From contig JAJDND010000201.1 in the NCBI GenBank assembly GCA_022340885.1, positions 1 through 55,831 on the forward strand: a stretch of DNA of 55,831 nt. The letters are read 5' to 3'. Shown here in pieces: positions 53,956-55,831 of this stretch. The DNA comes from Desulfobacterales bacterium. Its GTDB lineage: Bacteria; Desulfobacterota; Desulfobacteria; Desulfobacterales; UBA11574. How positions within the stretch are numbered: position 1 is the stretch's first letter; every line of letters starts with the position of its first letter. The notes under the pieces were generated by a model that had not been told where the DNA came from, searched no databases, and worked only from the letters and a program-made list of their open reading frames with translations. The position numbers were made by a program, and so were the translations under genes.

Positions 53956-55831
53956 CTAAAAAACTTCTCTCCAATATCTGAAAAAGAAGTTGAATGGCGG
54001 CATCAACGGATCGACGTTTTTGATGCCCGCCGCAAGTCTGGGGCCGGAAACATCCGAATTCGCGCTTCCCACTGAAATTAATAATCCTGTATGGGTCTTG
54101 ACTATCCGCATCACCGGTTTCGAAGGTATGCCTTGTCCGATGATCACTGTTCGATCTTTACTCGAATCACGATCAAAATCCACAACAGGTTCACCCGTTA
54201 AATGATTCAGCGCATACAGTGTCGCTTCGTCTCCCGGCGAACAGGGATCGCTTTTGGGTGTATAGGTCGTAATATAAAACGTTTTGTTAAAAACCATTCC
54301 TTCCGCAAGGGCCTTTTCACCCACTGCTTTGCTGTTTTTATCCACCAGCCGGATATACCACCCTTGATCGGCAACGCCATTTAAATCCGCGTCTTGTGAT
54401 GCCATCAAATCGGGAGGCGAGGCATTTGGGTTCGTGACATCCACCAAGTTCCGTAGACAAACGGTTCCACTGACACACCCTTCGTCGAGGATGCCTTGAC
54501 AGGAATGGGTATCTTTCACACCGGCGATGATATCCGGGGCCATGGAAGAACAGGCCAACGAACCGTTGTTACAGCAGGCGTTTTCTCTGTCACCGGTTCC
54601 CATAAAAACCATATCAAACCCTTTTTCAAGGGTAACGGTCGGCGGGTAGAAAAATTTTCCGGCATTGTTTCCATCGGTTTTAAAGAATATCCGTCCGGTC
54701 CAGGAGTTGATGTTTTCATTACAGTTCGGAAACGCCAAAGGACTGCCCCGGCTGTTGACAAAACCCGCAAACCGCCACATCTGACCGCCAAGATCGCCCA
54801 CATATATTTTATCGACAAAGCCGTTGTCATTTTCATCGATGACGGCAACCGAGCTGGCAAAGCTGTATTTCATGCCGGGTAGATCTGAAAACTTTTTTAC
54901 GACAGCGCCGGTCAGCACGTTAATTGCGATAACGGCCTTTCCCGACAAATTGTTCTCACTGTACCCGCCGCCGACAAAAAATACGGGCGTCCCAATGGTA
55001 TCGCCGTCCGATGTTTTGACCAGACCAAATCGAGGCTCGGACCAGGTTTGGCCCATTTCCGCAATGACGGTTGTAGGACCTGCTTTTCCGGGTTCGGCAT
55101 CATCATACGAATGGGTCCGCCAGAGATATTGCGGAACAGAAGGATCCGTCACATCCAGGGCAAAGTAACCGAATCCCCCCTTCCTTTCGCCGCAGACAAG
55201 AACAACTCTATCTCCGTCCGCGGCATCCACCACACCGTCTTTATCGATGTCTTTAAAGTAAATTCCGGGGGGGGAATCGACATAGGATTGATGAACAAAC
55301 CCTTCTGTCATCTCTTTTAACCGGGGCAACTGATCGGGGGGAATAAAAGCCCACTCCTCTGTGCCGAAATTCATCGGGTCGGTTCCCGAATGCTGTGCGA
55401 CATCCAAAACCGCATGAAGCATCCCGTCGTTGGCGCCGAAATACACCATGGTTTTGGAGGAATTGTCTGCATATCTGTACCGAAAGACCAAAGGTTGACT
55501 GTGAAGGACGTCTCCGGTAATGACGGCCCTGTTTTCAGTAACATCACCATCGCCGTCATCATCGAAGACATCCGCCCCACGGACCCAGTTGATGATATCC
55601 CCGGGACTTCGGAGCGGATTTCCCAGGATGGCCGCCGTCAAACCAGCATTATCGGATGAAAATGCCTTCAAACCGTTAAGATACGTATAAATGTGCCGGC
55701 TTGCGTTATGAATGTAATTGCTTTTGGTATCATCGGCCCAGTCCGATGTCGCCCAGTACGGCCGGGCATCTTCTTTAATGGCGCCGTTAAGTTGTGTGGC
55801 GATCCTCCCATCGGCGTCGACAATCCGGTTG
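53956..55831 (-). CDS. PilY1-like type IV pilus protein, C-terminal part (5' end outside window)
   Basis: C-terminal half of a PilY1/PilC-type adhesin and pilus-assembly factor. The minus-strand frame is open to the window edge (624 residues visible). It has the PilY1 beta-propeller pattern: VYFGANDGMLHAVLDV, EWAFIPPDQLPRL and LVCGERKGGFGYFALDVTDP. A calcium-type EF loop DIDKDGVVDAADGD lies between them, matching the Ca-binding region of PilY1. Later blades carry CxxC pairs such as NACCNNGSLAC and the VLTGALVKKF-like VLTGAVVKKF segment. No internal start is needed; the Met-like codon near 55671 is not the natural start. A type IV pilus system elsewhere in the genome is implied. Confidence 0.85.
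   Translation of the reverse strand, partial: NRIVDADGRIATQLNGAIKEDARPYWATSDWADDTKSNYIHNASRHIYTYLNGLKAFSSDNAGLTAAILGNPLRSPGDIINWVRGADVFDDDGDGDVTENRAVITGDVLHSQPLVFRYRYADNSSKTMVYFGANDGMLHAVLDVAQHSGTDPMNFGTEEWAFIPPDQLPRLKEMTEGFVHQSYVDSPPGIYFKDIDKDGVVDAADGDRVVLVCGERKGGFGYFALDVTDPSVPQYLWRTHSYDDAEPGKAGPTTVIAEMGQTWSEPRFGLVKTSDGDTIGTPVFFVGGGYSENNLSGKAVIAINVLTGAVVKKFSDLPGMKYSFASSVAVIDENDNGFVDKIYVGDLGGQMWRFAGFVNSRGSPLAFPNCNENINSWTGRIFFKTDGNNAGKFFYPPTVTLEKGFDMVFMGTGDRENACCNNGSLACSSMAPDIIAGVKDTHSCQGILDEGCVSGTVCLRNLVDVTNPNASPPDLMASQDADLNGVADQGWYIRLVDKNSKAVGEKALAEGMVFNKTFYITTYTPKSDPCSPGDEATLYALNHLTGEPVVDFDRDSSKDRTVIIGQGIPSKPVMRIVKTHTGLLISVGSANSDVSGPRLAAGIKNVDPLMPPFNFFFRYWREVF

Noticed and set aside
55669-55671. 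Start of the PilY1-like gene at an internal TTG
   Set aside because: The frame stays open to the window edge and the upstream residues look like the same protein, so the gene is partial.

Overview
The window reads as about 54 kb of a Gram-negative, anaerobic bacterium of the Desulfobacterota (Desulfobacterales-like sulfate reducers), preceded by about 1.7 kb that looks foreign. The assignment is inference from gene content and style: an Rnf complex operon headed by a membrane-anchored multihaem cytochrome c, a K+-independent proton-pumping pyrophosphatase, LptD and the KdnA/KdnB pair for 8-amino-Kdo lipopolysaccharide, CarD, RicT, UPF0182 and DUF1844 proteins, and many palindromic or 7-nt-period intergenic repeats. 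No rRNA, CRISPR array, prophage or intact insertion sequence was seen.

Layout. 1-1668: part of a GC-rich polar amino-acid ABC transporter (permease and binding protein), compositionally unlike the rest. 1669-3606: repeat-bearing gaps and an SBF-like transporter. 3607-9055: smc, ftsY, a 148-bp palindromic element, and an HU gene with promoter and terminator. 9066-12526, minus strand: acylphosphatase, ligA and two small conserved proteins. 12800-19588: a cytochrome c-rnfCDGEAB operon ending in a strong terminator. 19661-22110: an unknown gene, rluD-type synthase and carD. 22111-28054, minus strand: hppA, pth, rplY, prs, tRNA-Gln, ispE and a DUF1844 gene. 28055-29351: a repeat-rich gap and sfsA. 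29346-44299, minus strand: a long run with lptD, a NusG paralogue, an IHF/HU gene, holB, ricT, metG, a penicillin-binding protein, kdnA, kdnB and a giant GlmS-like protein. 44521-50373, plus strand: surE, a YhaM-like exoribonuclease, tmk, a cysteine synthase-CysRS fusion and an unknown gene. 50391-55831, minus strand: UPF0182, a MaoC-like protein and the C-terminal part of a PilY1-like protein.

The most striking observation is a variant Rnf complex. RnfB is fused to a complete GltD/NfnB-type FAD/NAD(P) oxidoreductase. RnfC keeps its fold and its two 4Fe-4S motifs but appears to have lost the glycine-rich FMN/NADH loop and the ECEPY-type motif. RnfD seems to lack the threonine that carries covalent FMN. 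A five-CxxCH cytochrome heads the operon. Together these suggest that the pyridine-nucleotide site moved from RnfC to RnfB and that a periplasmic cytochrome may exchange electrons with the complex. Two further unusual proteins are the cysteine synthase-CysRS fusion, whose HIGH and KMSKS motifs are degenerate, and the 1254-residue GlmS homologue, whose catalytic cysteine is internal and which is encoded directly after kdnA and kdnB.

Functional links: Rnf and the pyrophosphatase are both ion-pumping energy-conservation devices. KdnA, KdnB and LptD make and export modified lipopolysaccharide, with the penicillin-binding protein adding wall synthesis. The smc/ftsY, prs/rplY/pth and holB/ricT/metG groups are housekeeping.
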